DNA of 64,000 nucleotides, from positions 4,524,001 to 4,588,000 of the forward strand of contig NC_019682.1 in assembly GCF_000316575.1 (NCBI RefSeq), in the 5' to 3' direction. Below are positions 49,540 to 59,497 of this stretch, in pieces. The notes under the pieces were generated by a model. That model was not told where the DNA came from and did not search any database. It saw only the letters and a list, made by a program, of their open reading frames with translations. Origin of the DNA: Calothrix sp. PCC 7507 (GTDB lineage Bacteria > Cyanobacteriota > Cyanobacteriia > Cyanobacteriales > Nostocaceae). The first letter of the stretch is position 1. The number at the start of each line of letters is the position of its first letter. Made by a program: the position numbers and the translations under genes.

Positions 49540-49893
49540 TTATCGTAAGGGGAGAAATATTACTTGTCCTTCCCACTCTCCTTCAATGCTGCACTCAGCA
49601 ATTAAGATAATTTCCTCAATCGCCAGTCCTACTGGGACACGACGACTCACCTCAAATAATCCAGGCATAGATAATCCTGCTTGAATGCGCTGGTATGCAA
49701 AAGTTGTCATCGTAGCAACATCATGAGTCAAAACAATTCGCCCTTCTTGAGATGCCCATGCTAAAACAGTTGGGTCATCGGCTCCCGACAAGTCCACATC
49801 TTGAACACGCACAATATCAATATCTGGACTTTGACGAAGAATCCCCCGCACAATTTGGTTATTAAAATTCTCATCAGCCAGGAATCGAGCCAT
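49540..49893 (-). CDS. DUF5615 PIN-like toxin component
   Basis: 117 residues. MARFLADENFNNQIV gives the first acidic cluster of the family, DIVRVQDVDL and RIVLTHDVATM the other conserved acidic sites. DUF5615 proteins are PIN-like and are regularly encoded beside DUF433 proteins, as here, with a 6-bp gap. The pair is regarded as a probable toxin-antitoxin system; activity has not been read from sequence. Confidence 0.88.
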   Translation of the reverse strand: MARFLADENFNNQIVRGILRQSPDIDIVRVQDVDLSGADDPTVLAWASQEGRIVLTHDVATMTTFAYQRIQAGLSMPGLFEVSRRVPVGLAIEEIILIAECSIEGEWEGQVIFLPLR

Positions 49894-49899
49894 TCTAGA

Positions 49900-50232
49900 T
49901 TACCTGGATTGATTGCGTCTAGCAAGTAAGCGATCTCGTATTCCAATAGGACTAAAACGTTGTTCAGCCTCTTGCTGAATCAAGTTTGCTTGAAGTTGAC
50001 GTTCTGCAAGATAAGTATTAACTTCATCCCGATGTCTGAGGTAGTAACCGATAACTAGGTAGATATCCGATAATTGTAGCGATGGATACTGCTCTCTTAC
50101 TTCCTCTGGTGTGCATCCTTCAAGAAAAGCAGTAACAACAGTGTCTAGGGTAACGCGAGTTTTAGCAACTCTTACAATACCGTAAGCATCAGTCTCTATA
50201 GGTGTGGGTTCCAGAGCAATTGCTAGAGTCAT
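49900..50232 (-). CDS. DUF433 antitoxin component
   Basis: 110 residues, ATG start. RVAKTRVTLDTVVTAFLEGCTPEEVREQYPSL is the DUF433 core, a winged-helix-like DNA-binding unit. The C-terminal tail (EQRFSPIGIRDRLLARRNQSR) is variable. Position upstream of the DUF5615 gene and the short gap support a two-gene operon, probably self-regulated. Confidence 0.88.
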   Translation of the reverse strand: MTLAIALEPTPIETDAYGIVRVAKTRVTLDTVVTAFLEGCTPEEVREQYPSLQLSDIYLVIGYYLRHRDEVNTYLAERQLQANLIQQEAEQRFSPIGIRDRLLARRNQSR

Positions 50233-50399
50233 GATTTTATCCGGTTTCTACTTCATATAGTAAATCAGTCTGAAGCTTATTACACCGTATACTTGTAGCG
50301 ATCGCAGAAAATACAGTTCCTCTCAAGTAGGGAGCTGACCGTACCGTAGAACTGAGAAGATTGTCGTATTATGCTACTCAAAGACCGGAAATCGCACTT

Positions 50400-53300
50400 A
50401 TGGATATTGAGCAAGCACTCGCATTTACTGATACGCTGGTTTTTACCAAAACAGGGATGCATTTAAGTGACCTACAACAGTCGATGTTGCGGGAGTCTTG
50501 GTCTTTGGAGCGTCAAAGTTACGATCGCATTGCGGATACATATGGCTATTCTCCAACTTATTTAAAGCATGATGTCGGGCCTAAGTTATGGAAACTCCTT
50601 TCAGAAATTTTAGGCGAAAAGGTCACTAAAACCAGTTTTCGTTCTGCAATTGAGCGGAGATTTCAGTTGGAGGGTGGGACGAATATACAGCCTGTTGTTA
50701 TCCAGAAAACGCCATCAAATCTCCCCAACAGTCCGGTGACGACTTCCCATCAAGATTGGGGTGATGCGATTGATGTGGATTTTTTCTATGGACGACAAGC
50801 AGAAATAGCGCAGTTACACCAGTGGATTGTGGTTGAACGGTGTCGGCTATTGAGTTTGTTGGGTATGGGAGGAATGGGTAAGACTTCCCTGTCAATCAAG
50901 GTTGCACAACAATTACAGGATGATTTTGTGTTGGTGATTTGGCGATCGCTACGCAATGCACCACCCGTACAAGAAATGCTAACAGATTTACTCAAATTCT
51001 TGTCCAATCAGCAAGAAATTGAGTTTCCCGAAACTGTTGCGGGCAAAATTTCGCGGCTATTACATTATTTGCGATCGCAGCGTTGTCTGTTAATTTTTGA
51101 TAACGTTGAAACCATCTTACAAGAAGGCGAACCCACGAAGTTATCCTACGCTGATGGCTATGAAGCTTATGGCGAAATATTTAGACAAATCGGAGAAATT
51201 CGTCATCAAAGTTGTTTATTATTAACAAGTCGAGTTCAACCCCCAGAAGTTCACCTGTTAGCAGGGGAAATTTTACCTGTGCGGGCTTTGCAATTGGAGG
51301 GATTGAATCAAACAGATGGACAAGAACTTTTAGGGTTGAAGGGCACTTTCCAGGGTTCAGAAGACGAATGGCGGCGGTTAATTGCGGGTTATGCAGGTAA
51401 TCCCTTAGCATTAAAAATTATTTCCACCACTATTCAAAACTTGTTTGATGGCAGCATTACTGATTTTCTCAACCAAGAAACCTTTGTTTTTGGCAACATT
51501 CGGAATTTGATTGACCAACAATTTCAAGGGCTTTCTGAATCTGAAAAAACAGTGATTTATTGGCTGGCTATTTATCGTGATGCGGCGACATTTTCCGAGT
51601 TGCGTGCTGATATTTTTCCGCCGATATCACCACAAAATTTAATTGACGCTTTAGAATTGCTGGAACAGCGATCGCTGATCCTGAAGACTAAGCCTACACA
51701 GTTTTCACTCCAGCCTGTGGTGATGGAATATATCACAGATAGATTAGTTAGTCAAGTAAATCAGGAAATTCAGGCAGCATTAGAAATAATTCCTAGTCAG
51801 AAAAATCTCTTATTTAAAACTCATGCCTTACTCAAAGCACAAGCTAAAGATTATGTGCGAGAGACGCAAATACGTTTTATCCTCAAACCTATCCTGGAGC
51901 GGTTATTAATAGCATTTCCTGAGCGGAATGCAATTGAAAAATTACTAAGTCAATGCCTCAACAACCTGCGAGGTAAATCGTCAATTGAAATTGGCTATGC
52001 TGGCGGTAATATTTTAAATTTACTTTGTCAATTGCAACCGTGTTTAACTAACTATAATTTTTCTGATTTAAGGATTTGGCAAGCATATTTACAACAAGTA
52101 AATTTGCATGATGTTAATTTCACATCTGCTGATTTGAGTCAGTCTGTTTTTGCGGAAACCTTTGGCATTGTATTTGGTGGTGTTGCCTTTAGCCCGGATG
52201 GTAAATTATTAGCTACGGGGGATGCAGAAGGTGGGCTACGTTTGTGGCAAGTTGCCACTGGGCAACTATTATTAAATTTTAAAGGACATTTAGGCTGGGT
52301 TTGGTTAGTTACCTTTAGTGGCGATGGTCAAACTTTAGCAAGTTGCAGCAGTGATAAAACGATTCGCTTATGGGATGTCAGCACAGGTGAATGCAAAAAG
52401 ATTTTAACAGGACATCGGAGTTCAATTTGGGCGATCGCTTTTAGTGCCGATGGTCAAACTTTAGCCAGTGGTGGCGATGAACCAACGGTGAGATTGTGGG
52501 ATATCCACACTGGGGAATGTCAAAAAATCTTGTCTGGTCACACAGGTAGGATTCTCTCTGTCGCCTACAGTCCAGATGGTCAAATTTTAGCAAGTGGCAG
52601 TGACGATCGCACTATTCGCCTCTGGAATCACAACACAGAATGCAATCATATCTTCCAGGGACACTTAGAGCGAGTCTGGTCAGTCGCCTTTAGTGCTGAT
52701 GGTAACACCTTAGCCAGTGGTAGTGCTGACCATACCATTCGCCTCTGGGAGGTGAACACAGGACAATGTCTGAATATCTTACCAGAGCATAGCGATCGCG
52801 TCCGGGCGATCGCCTTTAGTCCCGATGCCAAGACACTGGTGAGCGCCAGCGATGACCAAACCGTCAGAGTTTGGGAAATCAGTACTGGACAATGCCTCAA
52901 CGTCCTCCAAGGGCACGCTAATTCCGTGTTTTCAGTGGCATTTAATGCCGATGGTCGCACTATCGCCAGTGGTAGCATCGACCAAACAGTAAGGCTATGG
53001 GATGTAACTACAGGTCGATGTTTCAAAACCTTCAAAGGCTATAGAAGCTCAGTATTTTCGGTAGCATTCAATGCCGATGGTCAAACTATCGCCAGTGGTA
53101 GTACTGACCAAACCGTGAGGCTGTGGGATGTGAATACAGGGACTTGTCTGAAAACCTTAACGGGACATCGTGGCTGGGTGACTTCCGTAGCCTTTCACCC
53201 AGATGGAAAGTTGCTAGCGAGTAGCAGTGTTGACCGCACCGTCCGCATCTGGTCAACTCACACTGGGAAATGTCTGCAAACTTTGCCAGGTCATGGCAAT

Positions 53301-54035
53301 TGGGTACAATCAGTTAGCTTTAGTCCTGATGGAAAAGTTTTAGCTAGTGGTAGCGACGACCAAACCATTCGCTTATGGTCAGTGAATACAGGTGAATGTC
53401 TGCAGATATTATCAGGTCATGCTAGTTGGATTTGGTGCGTGAGATTTAGTCCCGATGGGCAAATTCTCGCTAGCAGTAGCGAAGACCATACTATTCGCCT
53501 GTGGTCAGTGAATACAGGTGAATGTCTCCAAATTTTAGCAGGACATAACAGCCGAGTCCAGGCGATCGCTTTCAGTCCCGATGGGCAAATCTTAGCCAGC
53601 GCCAGCGAAGATGAAACAGTACGCCTGTGGTCGATGAATACAGGTGAATGTCTGAATATCTTTGCTGGACATAGTAATAATGTTTGGTCGGTAGCCTTTA
53701 GTCCCGATGGGGAAATAATCGCCAGCAGTAGCTTAGATCAAACAGTGCGACTTTGGCACCCGCAGACAGGGACTTGCTTAAAGATTTTATCTGTTCTCAC
53801 TCATTCTATGCGATCGGCGATCGCCTTCAACCCCCAAATCAGCCCTACGAAAAATTACACCATCGCCAGCGGTAGTCAAAACGGCACCATTCAGATTTGG
53901 GATACCCAAACAGGTGAATGTTTGCAAACCCTCAATCCTGACAGACCTTATCAGGGAACCAATATTACAGGAGCGACTGGAATCACAATAGCTCAAAAAG
54001 AAGCCCTGAAAGCCTTAGGTGCATTCGAGTTATGA
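50400..54035 (+). CDS. NB-ARC ATPase with 14 WD40 repeats
   Basis: 1211 residues from the ATG at 50400 (a TTG at 50361 is in frame). Residues 1-100 are a vMAP-type N-terminal helical domain (MDIEQALAFTDTLVFTKTG). The NB-ARC ATPase follows: LLGMGGMGKTSLSIKVA (P-loop), RCLLIFDNVETIL (Walker B) and CLLLTSRVQPP. From about residue 588 fourteen WD40 repeats of some 42 residues form two seven-bladed propellers. Repeats 10-12 are nearly identical in DNA, a sign of recent duplication. In defence and signalling such proteins sense a ligand through the propeller and oligomerise with ATP. The effector is not obvious. Confidence 0.92.
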   Translation: MDIEQALAFTDTLVFTKTGMHLSDLQQSMLRESWSLERQSYDRIADTYGYSPTYLKHDVGPKLWKLLSEILGEKVTKTSFRSAIERRFQLEGGTNIQPVVIQKTPSNLPNSPVTTSHQDWGDAIDVDFFYGRQAEIAQLHQWIVVERCRLLSLLGMGGMGKTSLSIKVAQQLQDDFVLVIWRSLRNAPPVQEMLTDLLKFLSNQQEIEFPETVAGKISRLLHYLRSQRCLLIFDNVETILQEGEPTKLSYADGYEAYGEIFRQIGEIRHQSCLLLTSRVQPPEVHLLAGEILPVRALQLEGLNQTDGQELLGLKGTFQGSEDEWRRLIAGYAGNPLALKIISTTIQNLFDGSITDFLNQETFVFGNIRNLIDQQFQGLSESEKTVIYWLAIYRDAATFSELRADIFPPISPQNLIDALELLEQRSLILKTKPTQFSLQPVVMEYITDRLVSQVNQEIQAALEIIPSQKNLLFKTHALLKAQAKDYVRETQIRFILKPILERLLIAFPERNAIEKLLSQCLNNLRGKSSIEIGYAGGNILNLLCQLQPCLTNYNFSDLRIWQAYLQQVNLHDVNFTSADLSQSVFAETFGIVFGGVAFSPDGKLLATGDAEGGLRLWQVATGQLLLNFKGHLGWVWLVTFSGDGQTLASCSSDKTIRLWDVSTGECKKILTGHRSSIWAIAFSADGQTLASGGDEPTVRLWDIHTGECQKILSGHTGRILSVAYSPDGQILASGSDDRTIRLWNHNTECNHIFQGHLERVWSVAFSADGNTLASGSADHTIRLWEVNTGQCLNILPEHSDRVRAIAFSPDAKTLVSASDDQTVRVWEISTGQCLNVLQGHANSVFSVAFNADGRTIASGSIDQTVRLWDVTTGRCFKTFKGYRSSVFSVAFNADGQTIASGSTDQTVRLWDVNTGTCLKTLTGHRGWVTSVAFHPDGKLLASSSVDRTVRIWSTHTGKCLQTLPGHGNWVQSVSFSPDGKVLASGSDDQTIRLWSVNTGECLQILSGHASWIWCVRFSPDGQILASSSEDHTIRLWSVNTGECLQILAGHNSRVQAIAFSPDGQILASASEDETVRLWSMNTGECLNIFAGHSNNVWSVAFSPDGEIIASSSLDQTVRLWHPQTGTCLKILSVLTHSMRSAIAFNPQISPTKNYTIASGSQNGTIQIWDTQTGECLQTLNPDRPYQGTNITGATGITIAQKEALKALGAFEL

Positions 54036-54101
54036 CACTTCCCTGGTACTTGAAAAATGTGATATTCTCTGAATATGACCAGGGTCATGACTAGGAACAT
54101 T

Positions 54102-54332
54102 ATGAAAAGCATTTCCAAAAGTAAACTTAAAAGCAAACTGCTGGAGTTCTTGCGACTTGTAGAGTCAGAAGGGGAAGAAATTGTAGTTACTGATCGAGGG
54201 AAACCAGTAGTAAAAATTTCTAAATACGCCAATTCACCCTCAACAGAACAGTTATTTGGGCAAATGCGCGGCAAAGTGAAGTATTTTGAGGATTTAACAA
54301 CTCCCACAACAGAAGAATGGGGAGAACTGTGA
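54102..54332 (+). CDS. Phd/YefM-family antitoxin
   Basis: 76 residues from the ATG at 54102 (MKSISKSKLKSKLLEFLRLV); an upstream ATG at 54075 is less likely. EEIVVTDRGKPVVKISKY is the Phd/YefM signature, the DNA-binding beta unit. The C-terminal tail (EDLTTPTTEEWGEL) is the toxin-binding part. It overlaps the following PIN gene. Confidence 0.88.
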   Translation: MKSISKSKLKSKLLEFLRLVESEGEEIVVTDRGKPVVKISKYANSPSTEQLFGQMRGKVKYFEDLTTPTTEEWGEL

Positions 54333-54721
54333 AGATTGTCCTCGATACTTGCGCTCTGATTTGGTGGAGCCTAGATCCAGATCAACTTTCTCAAGGTGCG
54401 AAAGAAGTCTGCAAGCAAATGGAAAAGGAAAAAAATGGTCTTGTTCCATCCACTGCTATCTGGGAAATCGCCATCAAAATCAAAAATAAAAAACTAGATT
54501 TAGGAGTTGATATGAACGAGTATGTCGCTTCTTTGAAAAAGTCCAGCGTTGTCAGCATTGTCCCCATTGATGAAGATGTGTGGTTAGAAAGTGTCAAACT
54601 AGAATGGGGTCATCGAGATCCTGTTGATCGAGTTGTTGTCGCCCTAGCCAGGAGTAATCAAGCTTCAATTCTCACAGCAGACAGGGAAATCAGAAATTTT
54701 TACTCAGATGTGATTTGGTAG
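54317..54721 (+). CDS. PIN-domain (VapC-like) toxin
   Basis: 134 residues from the ATG at 54317; a GTG at 54329 overlaps the antitoxin stop (GTGA) and may be the real start (130 residues). IVLDTCALIWW has the first Asp, PSTAIWEIAIK the Glu, RDPVDRVVVALA the third acidic site and LTADREI the last. The W(E)IAIK and HRDPVDR motifs put it in the PIN branch usually paired with Phd-type antitoxins, as here. Confidence 0.88.
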   Translation: MGRTVKIVLDTCALIWWSLDPDQLSQGAKEVCKQMEKEKNGLVPSTAIWEIAIKIKNKKLDLGVDMNEYVASLKKSSVVSIVPIDEDVWLESVKLEWGHRDPVDRVVVALARSNQASILTADREIRNFYSDVIW

Positions 54722-54962
54722 ATTGAGGTATCACATCCACGCGATCGCCATCCAAGGGATTTTGCAACAGGTACAAACCTCGATAATGTTGGGTTTCGTT
54801 TGTTTTAACCATTTTAAGGGAATGGAGTGGCATATAGAACCCTCCAATAGCGGCGACAAAAGGGCTATTCGTTCCGCACTAAGCTATAAGTACTTTTGTT
54901 GCTCGTTTAAAGAGATAGAATCTACCCAGAACAGTTAGGATTCTAGGAGTAGACCTCTGTCT

Positions 54963-55577
54963 TTGCAATTCGTTGATATTTCCCCCTCAACTTCTCAACC
55001 TCCCACAGGTTTAATAGTCTGCTTACACGGTTGGGGCGCTAACGCTGACGATGTCACATCTCTGTTGCCATTTTTCCACTTACCTGATTACCATTTTGTG
55101 TTTCCGAATGCGCCTTTTCCTTATCCCTATTCCCCAATGGGTAGGGCGTGGTATGACTTAAGACAAGAAAACATGTATCAAGGATTAATAGAAAGTCGGC
55201 AAATACTGACAGATTGGTTGGAATCTTTAGAGGGTAGTACTGGTGTGCCTCTATCACGCACAATTTTGAGTGGTTTTTCTCAAGGTGGGGCGATGACTTT
55301 AGATGTAGGATTAAATTTGCCCCTGGCTGGTTTGGTCTCCATGAGTGGTTATTTGCATCCTGATGCTGGCAAGGTAAAAAAAACTAGTTATCCGCCAACC
55401 TTGATCATGCATGGTAGACAAGATGAAGTTGTGCCATTGTTAGCTGCTTTAAAGGCAAAAGAAACTCTAGAATCTCTAGCAGTTGTCGTCCAGTACCAGG
55501 AATTTGAAATGGGCCATGAAATTAGTCCGCAAATGTTAGAAGTGATCCGAAATTTCGTGAAGAATGCCATTGGCTAG
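54963..55577 (+). CDS. alpha/beta-hydrolase, carboxylesterase/phospholipase family
   Basis: 204 residues from a TTG. The oxyanion loop is CLHGWGANADD, the nucleophile elbow GFSQGG, and the acid and base of the triad lie in MHGRQDEVVP and EFEMGHEIS. The close of the gene folds into its terminator. Relatives hydrolyse short-chain carboxylic or lysophospholipid esters; the natural substrate is unknown. It is monocistronic. Confidence 0.88.
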   Translation: MQFVDISPSTSQPPTGLIVCLHGWGANADDVTSLLPFFHLPDYHFVFPNAPFPYPYSPMGRAWYDLRQENMYQGLIESRQILTDWLESLEGSTGVPLSRTILSGFSQGGAMTLDVGLNLPLAGLVSMSGYLHPDAGKVKKTSYPPTLIMHGRQDEVVPLLAALKAKETLESLAVVVQYQEFEMGHEISPQMLEVIRNFVKNAIG

Positions 55578-55596
55578 TAGTGTTGGCATTTTTTTT
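55563..55596 (+). terminator. terminator of the esterase gene
   Basis: Stem AATGCCA / TGGCATT followed by six T. The 5' arm lies inside the last codons of the gene. Confidence 0.75.
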
Positions 55597-55732
55597 GTAA
55601 ATTCTGGTACAAATCCGGAAAAATTTTACAAAATCTACGCCATCTAATGAGTAATATAGATTGGGTGGTTGCGTTAAGCGCAACTTTAACCCTTGCTGAA
55701 TGCGAATACTGCAAAAGGGAGGGGCAAGCATT

Positions 55733-55945
55733 ATGAAAACTCTAAGCATTTCCAAAAAAGAAATTGCTGCCATGACTGCAGCAGAGGTAGAAGAGTTAGC
55801 TACACGTCTGGAGCTAGATAATTATAGCAATGCTTTTGAGGGTTTAAATGATTGGCATCTACTGCGAGCGATCGCGTTTCAGCGTCCAGAGTTAGTTGAA
55901 CCCTATATCTACCTCTTAGATTTGGAACCCTATGATGAAGCTTAG
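55733..55945 (+). CDS. small conserved cyanobacterial protein (DUF2555-like)
   Basis: 70 residues from the ATG at 55733, which follows a strong site GGGAGGGG; a frame extension starts at 55700. The sequence (AAMTAAEVEELATRLELDNY, then DWHLLRAIAFQRPELVEPYI) is helical, acidic and of a type found only in cyanobacteria as far as I know, most like DUF2555. No function is established to my knowledge. Confidence 0.75.
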   Translation: MKTLSISKKEIAAMTAAEVEELATRLELDNYSNAFEGLNDWHLLRAIAFQRPELVEPYIYLLDLEPYDEA

Positions 55946-55951
55946 GGAAAT

Positions 55952-55985
55952 TATGAAGTATGAAGTATGAAGTATGAAGTATGAA
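55952..55985. repeat. heptamer STRR tract (GAAGTAT)
   Basis: Four tandem GAAGTAT units between the small conserved gene and coaBC. Confidence 0.8.
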
Positions 55986-56074
55986 ATTGTTTAACCTTCA
56001 ATACTTCGGCTACGCTCAGTCTTAAAGCTGAATGGAGTCGAGCCTTCAACCTTTATTCTTCATTCTGTTCTCTA

Positions 56075-57307
56075 ATGTCTCACCCTCTACCTCAAACTAA
56101 AAATCTGAAGCCAAGGGTTCTGGTTGGTGTAGGCGGCGGGATTGCTGCTTACAAAGTTTGTGAGGTGGTTTCGCAGTTGTTTAAAACGGGTGTAGAAGTC
56201 CGAGTTATTCTCACACGTTCTGCACAAGAATTCATCACACCTCTGACTTTAGCCACTCTTTCCCGTCATTCCGCCTACACAGATGATCTATTTTGGCAAG
56301 CAAATCACTCTCGTCCGTTGCATATTGACTTGGGTGAATGGGCAGATTTATTAGTGATTGCGCCAATGACTGCGAATACGTTAGCAAAGTTAGCTTGTGG
56401 TATGGCTGACAATTTGTTGACAAATACTGTCCTGGCTTCTACTTGTCCTGTGTTGTTAGCGCCAGCAATGAACACGGATATGTGGGAGCAGCTAGCAGTG
56501 CAGCGAAATTGGCAACATCTATTGACAGATAGCCGATTTCATGGTATGGGTACTGCGTCGGGGTTATTAGCGTGCGATCGCGTTGGCAATGGCAGAATGG
56601 CAGAACCCCAAGAAATTCTAGCTTATATCCAATCACTGTTGCACACCAAAGGACAGCGCGATTTATTAGGTAAGCAGGTGTTGATTAGTGCTGGGGGAAC
56701 AAGAGAGTATCTTGACCCAGTTAGATTTATTGGTAATCCTGCCACAGGAAAAATGGGACTAGCTTTAGCACAAGCTGCACTCCATCGAGGGGCAAATGTC
56801 ACCTTGGTGCATGGCGTTACTAATTGGGATGCACCTTTGGGGGTGCAGGCGATTCCTGTGATCAATGCGGAGGAAATGCAGCAGGTAATGTGGGAATATC
56901 TCCCCAGCGCTGATGTGATTGTCATGTCAGCAGCGGTAGCGGATGTCAAGCCTCAAGATTATAGTCCAGAGAAATTGCCTAAGCGATCGCTTCCCACAGC
57001 CTTACCCCTAGAACCTGTACCAGATATTTTAGCCAGTTTGGCACAACTCAAACAACCACATCAGCGGTTGATTGGATTTGCCGCCCAGACGGGAGATATT
57101 ATCACGCCGGCTTTAGAGAAGTTGCAGCGGAAAAAATTAGATGTGATCGTTGCTAATCCCATCGATCAACCTGATAGTGGTTTTGGCAGCGACAATAATC
57201 AAGCCATATTTTTAGACAATCAAGGGCGGCACGAAAAAGTCCCCCCTTGCTCTAAATTGCAAATGGCACATCATCTATATGATTTTGTCATCTCAAACCT
57301 GAGTTAG
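56075..57307 (+). CDS. coaBC: phosphopantothenoylcysteine decarboxylase / phosphopantothenate-cysteine ligase
   Basis: 410 residues, bifunctional. The N-terminal flavoprotein half ([20 protein letters not shown], the active-site His in [12 protein letters not shown], and PAMNTDMWE) decarboxylates phosphopantothenoylcysteine. The C-terminal half ([39 protein letters not shown]) is the CTP-dependent ligase that joins 4'-phosphopantothenate and cysteine. These are steps 2 and 3 of CoA synthesis. coaE, the last step, is at 3.6 kb. Confidence 0.95.
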   Translation: MSHPLPQTKNLKPRVLVGVGGGIAAYKVCEVVSQLFKTGVEVRVILTRSAQEFITPLTLATLSRHSAYTDDLFWQANHSRPLHIDLGEWADLLVIAPMTANTLAKLACGMADNLLTNTVLASTCPVLLAPAMNTDMWEQLAVQRNWQHLLTDSRFHGMGTASGLLACDRVGNGRMAEPQEILAYIQSLLHTKGQRDLLGKQVLISAGGTREYLDPVRFIGNPATGKMGLALAQAALHRGANVTLVHGVTNWDAPLGVQAIPVINAEEMQQVMWEYLPSADVIVMSAAVADVKPQDYSPEKLPKRSLPTALPLEPVPDILASLAQLKQPHQRLIGFAAQTGDIITPALEKLQRKKLDVIVANPIDQPDSGFGSDNNQAIFLDNQGRHEKVPPCSKLQMAHHLYDFVISNLS

Positions 57308-57655
57308 AAGATGCATTTTTAGTCAGGACTTTTAATCTTTTTGTCTATACCTTGCGAAAACACGCAAAGACACTCAGCAAACAATCCTGCTTTTGCGTCT
57401 TTGCGCGAAATTTTGTGTCAGTCTTAATATGCAAGGGTGATTTACTTAATGTGTTTGTTACGTATGGGTATAGATTCCCACATTTAAGCAAAAGAGTACC
57501 AAAAAAAGAGTAAATTTGTCAACCTACCTCTCCCCTGGCGCTACTTTTCCCATATCCAATTTGGGTAGACTACAAGCCGTTATAGATTAGTTATATATAA
57601 ACGCTTTCTAGTCTAGGGCGTATTTTCCAGGTAGGTCTAATGTATCTGCAAAGGT
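57308..57655. other. non-coding region between coaBC and the M50 protease gene
   Basis: No gene visible. At 57357-57415 there is an inverted repeat of the common CGCAAAGAC / GTCTTTGCG type found between genes in cyanobacteria. The rest is AT-rich leader DNA of the protease gene. Confidence 0.4.
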
Positions 57656-57661
57656 TTGAAG

Positions 57662-59146
57662 ATGTTGACATCAGAAACTTCTATCATTGCTACAGTTCTG
57701 TTGGTAGCTTTCGGCATTTTGAGTTGGGGCTTTTATCGCGCCAGACCATTTGGTAAACTGGGCGTATTAGCCTGGTTACAGTCAGTGGTGTTGATGGCTC
57801 CTTGGCTGTTGTTTTTTGGGTTGTTTGCCACAGGAATTTATATCAACATAGTTGGTATATTGTTCTTGGTGGTGGCTTCTGCTGGATTGTATATCTTCTT
57901 GGGTAAAAAATTGCGTGCTGAGGGGCAAGAGGCAATACTCAAGGAGCGAGCAACGGCAAGACTTGCGGCTAACTCCTCAGATGAAGCAAATCCCGCAGAT
58001 TCAGCAGTCATCGCCGAGATCAAAGCCGAAGCACCGCCAATCCCAGAAGACGATTTGAATGCCATTAAAAGCATTTTCGGTATTGATACATTTTTTGCCA
58101 CAGAAACGATCGCTTACCAAGAAGGAGCCATTTTCAAAGGTAATCTCCGGGGAGAACCAGAAGCGATTCACAACCGACTCAGCGCCAGTTTGCAAGAACG
58201 TTTGGGTGATCAATATCGCCTGTTTTTAATCGAAAACACAGACGGAAAACCCGTGGTGATTGTCTTACCAAGTCGCAATGACCCGCGTCCGACATCAGCA
58301 TCCCAAAAAGCATTTGCGGGCATCTTGCTGGTTGCAACCATTGCTACAAGTCTAGAAGCATCAGGTATTCTGCTGAATTTTGATTTATTTTCTCAACCAG
58401 AACGATTTTTAGAAGCTTTGCCCATAGCCTCCGGAATATTAGCAATTTTGGTGGGTCACGAAATTGGTCATTGGTTACTTGCTCGTCGCCACCAAGTCCG
58501 TCTGAGTTGGCCTTTCTTTCTCCCGGCTGTGCAAATTGGCTCCTTTGGGGCGATTACTCGCTTTGAGTCACTGTTACCCAACCGCAAAGCACTATTTGAT
58601 ATTGCTTTAGCCGGGCCAGCCACTGGGGGAATTCTTTCTTTGTTGATGCTAATTGCTGGTTTGCTGCTTTCCCATCAAGGTAGTTTGTTTCAAGTACCAA
58701 ATCAGTTTTTCCAAGGTTCCATCTTGGTAGGTAGCTTGGCGCGGGTTGTCCTGGGTTCGGCTTTACAGTCGCCCTTGGTGAATGTCCATCCGTTAGTAAT
58801 TATTGGTTGGTTGGGGTTAGTCATTACTGCTTTAAACTTAATGCCAGCCGGACAACTAGACGGTGGGCGCATTATTCAGGCGATTTATGGACGCAAAACT
58901 GCAGGAAGGGCAACTCTAGCAACTTTAATTTTGTTGGGAATAGTGTCACTGGCTAACAATCTGGCGATGTATTGGGCGATCGTGATTTTATTATTACAAC
59001 GGGATCTAGAACGTCCCAGTTTGAATGAAGTCAGTGAACCCGATGATGCTAGAGCCGCTTTAGGTCTTTTAGCCTTGTTCTTGATGATTACCACCCTGTT
59101 ACCTCTAACTCCTGGCTTGGCTGGGCGCTTGGGAATTGGAGGATGA
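57662..59146 (+). CDS. site-2-type membrane metalloprotease (M50, EGY1-like)
   Basis: About 494 residues; a TTG two codons earlier is an alternative start. Two hydrophobic helices lie at the N-terminus, followed by a soluble domain of about 200 residues (IKSIFGIDTFFATETIAYQEG, EGY-like), then a block of six or so membrane helices. HEIGH (VGHEIGHWLLARR, His near 266) binds zinc, with NLMPAGQLDGGRII supplying the third ligand Asp. Such intramembrane proteases cleave membrane-bound regulators or process thylakoid proteins; the plant homologue EGY1 is needed for chloroplast development. The natural substrate here is unknown. Confidence 0.88.
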   Translation: MLTSETSIIATVLLVAFGILSWGFYRARPFGKLGVLAWLQSVVLMAPWLLFFGLFATGIYINIVGILFLVVASAGLYIFLGKKLRAEGQEAILKERATARLAANSSDEANPADSAVIAEIKAEAPPIPEDDLNAIKSIFGIDTFFATETIAYQEGAIFKGNLRGEPEAIHNRLSASLQERLGDQYRLFLIENTDGKPVVIVLPSRNDPRPTSASQKAFAGILLVATIATSLEASGILLNFDLFSQPERFLEALPIASGILAILVGHEIGHWLLARRHQVRLSWPFFLPAVQIGSFGAITRFESLLPNRKALFDIALAGPATGGILSLLMLIAGLLLSHQGSLFQVPNQFFQGSILVGSLARVVLGSALQSPLVNVHPLVIIGWLGLVITALNLMPAGQLDGGRIIQAIYGRKTAGRATLATLILLGIVSLANNLAMYWAIVILLLQRDLERPSLNEVSEPDDARAALGLLALFLMITTLLPLTPGLAGRLGIGG

Positions 59147-59293
59147 GGGGGATAAAACAGCAAGCAGTAAAAAATCTCCCTTAAAATATAGAGATTAGAG
59201 ACTAGGACGTGTTTTCTCTCCTCGCCAATACCTTCAAGGGTGCGAATATGCAAACAAAGTCCGGATTGTGTCCATAGACTACAAAAAATCAAC

Positions 59294-59321
59294 TTTTCAG
59301 CCCACGCAGGTGGGCTGAAAA
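59294..59321. terminator. perfect hairpin after the M50 protease gene
   Basis: 12-bp perfect stem TTTTCAGCCCAC / GTGGGCTGAAAA with a 4-base loop, 148 bp after the stop codon. No T-run follows on the plus strand, so the terminator role is only likely; the minus-strand reading is followed by GATTTTTTG. Confidence 0.5.
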
Positions 59322-59497
59322 TAGCCTAAAATCCTTGTTATTCTCATACGATTTTGGATTGGGAATCACATAAAAAGCATCTCAGTTCCGTCAATCCATT
59401 TGTCTCACTCTTTTTTGAAACGCAGATTCAACAATATTACTGATGTTAAAAAGTACATCTACATAGAAACTAGAGAAGGTGAGTTTCGTGTGCATCT

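Noticed and set aside
52646-53035. 129-codon frame antisense to the WD40 repeats
   Set aside because: It repeats in step with the WD40 units of the sense gene, which shows that it is a by-product of the repeat structure.
54723-54938. 71-codon frame between the PIN toxin and esterase genes
   Set aside because: No ribosome site, no resemblance to a family, odd composition; probably chance.
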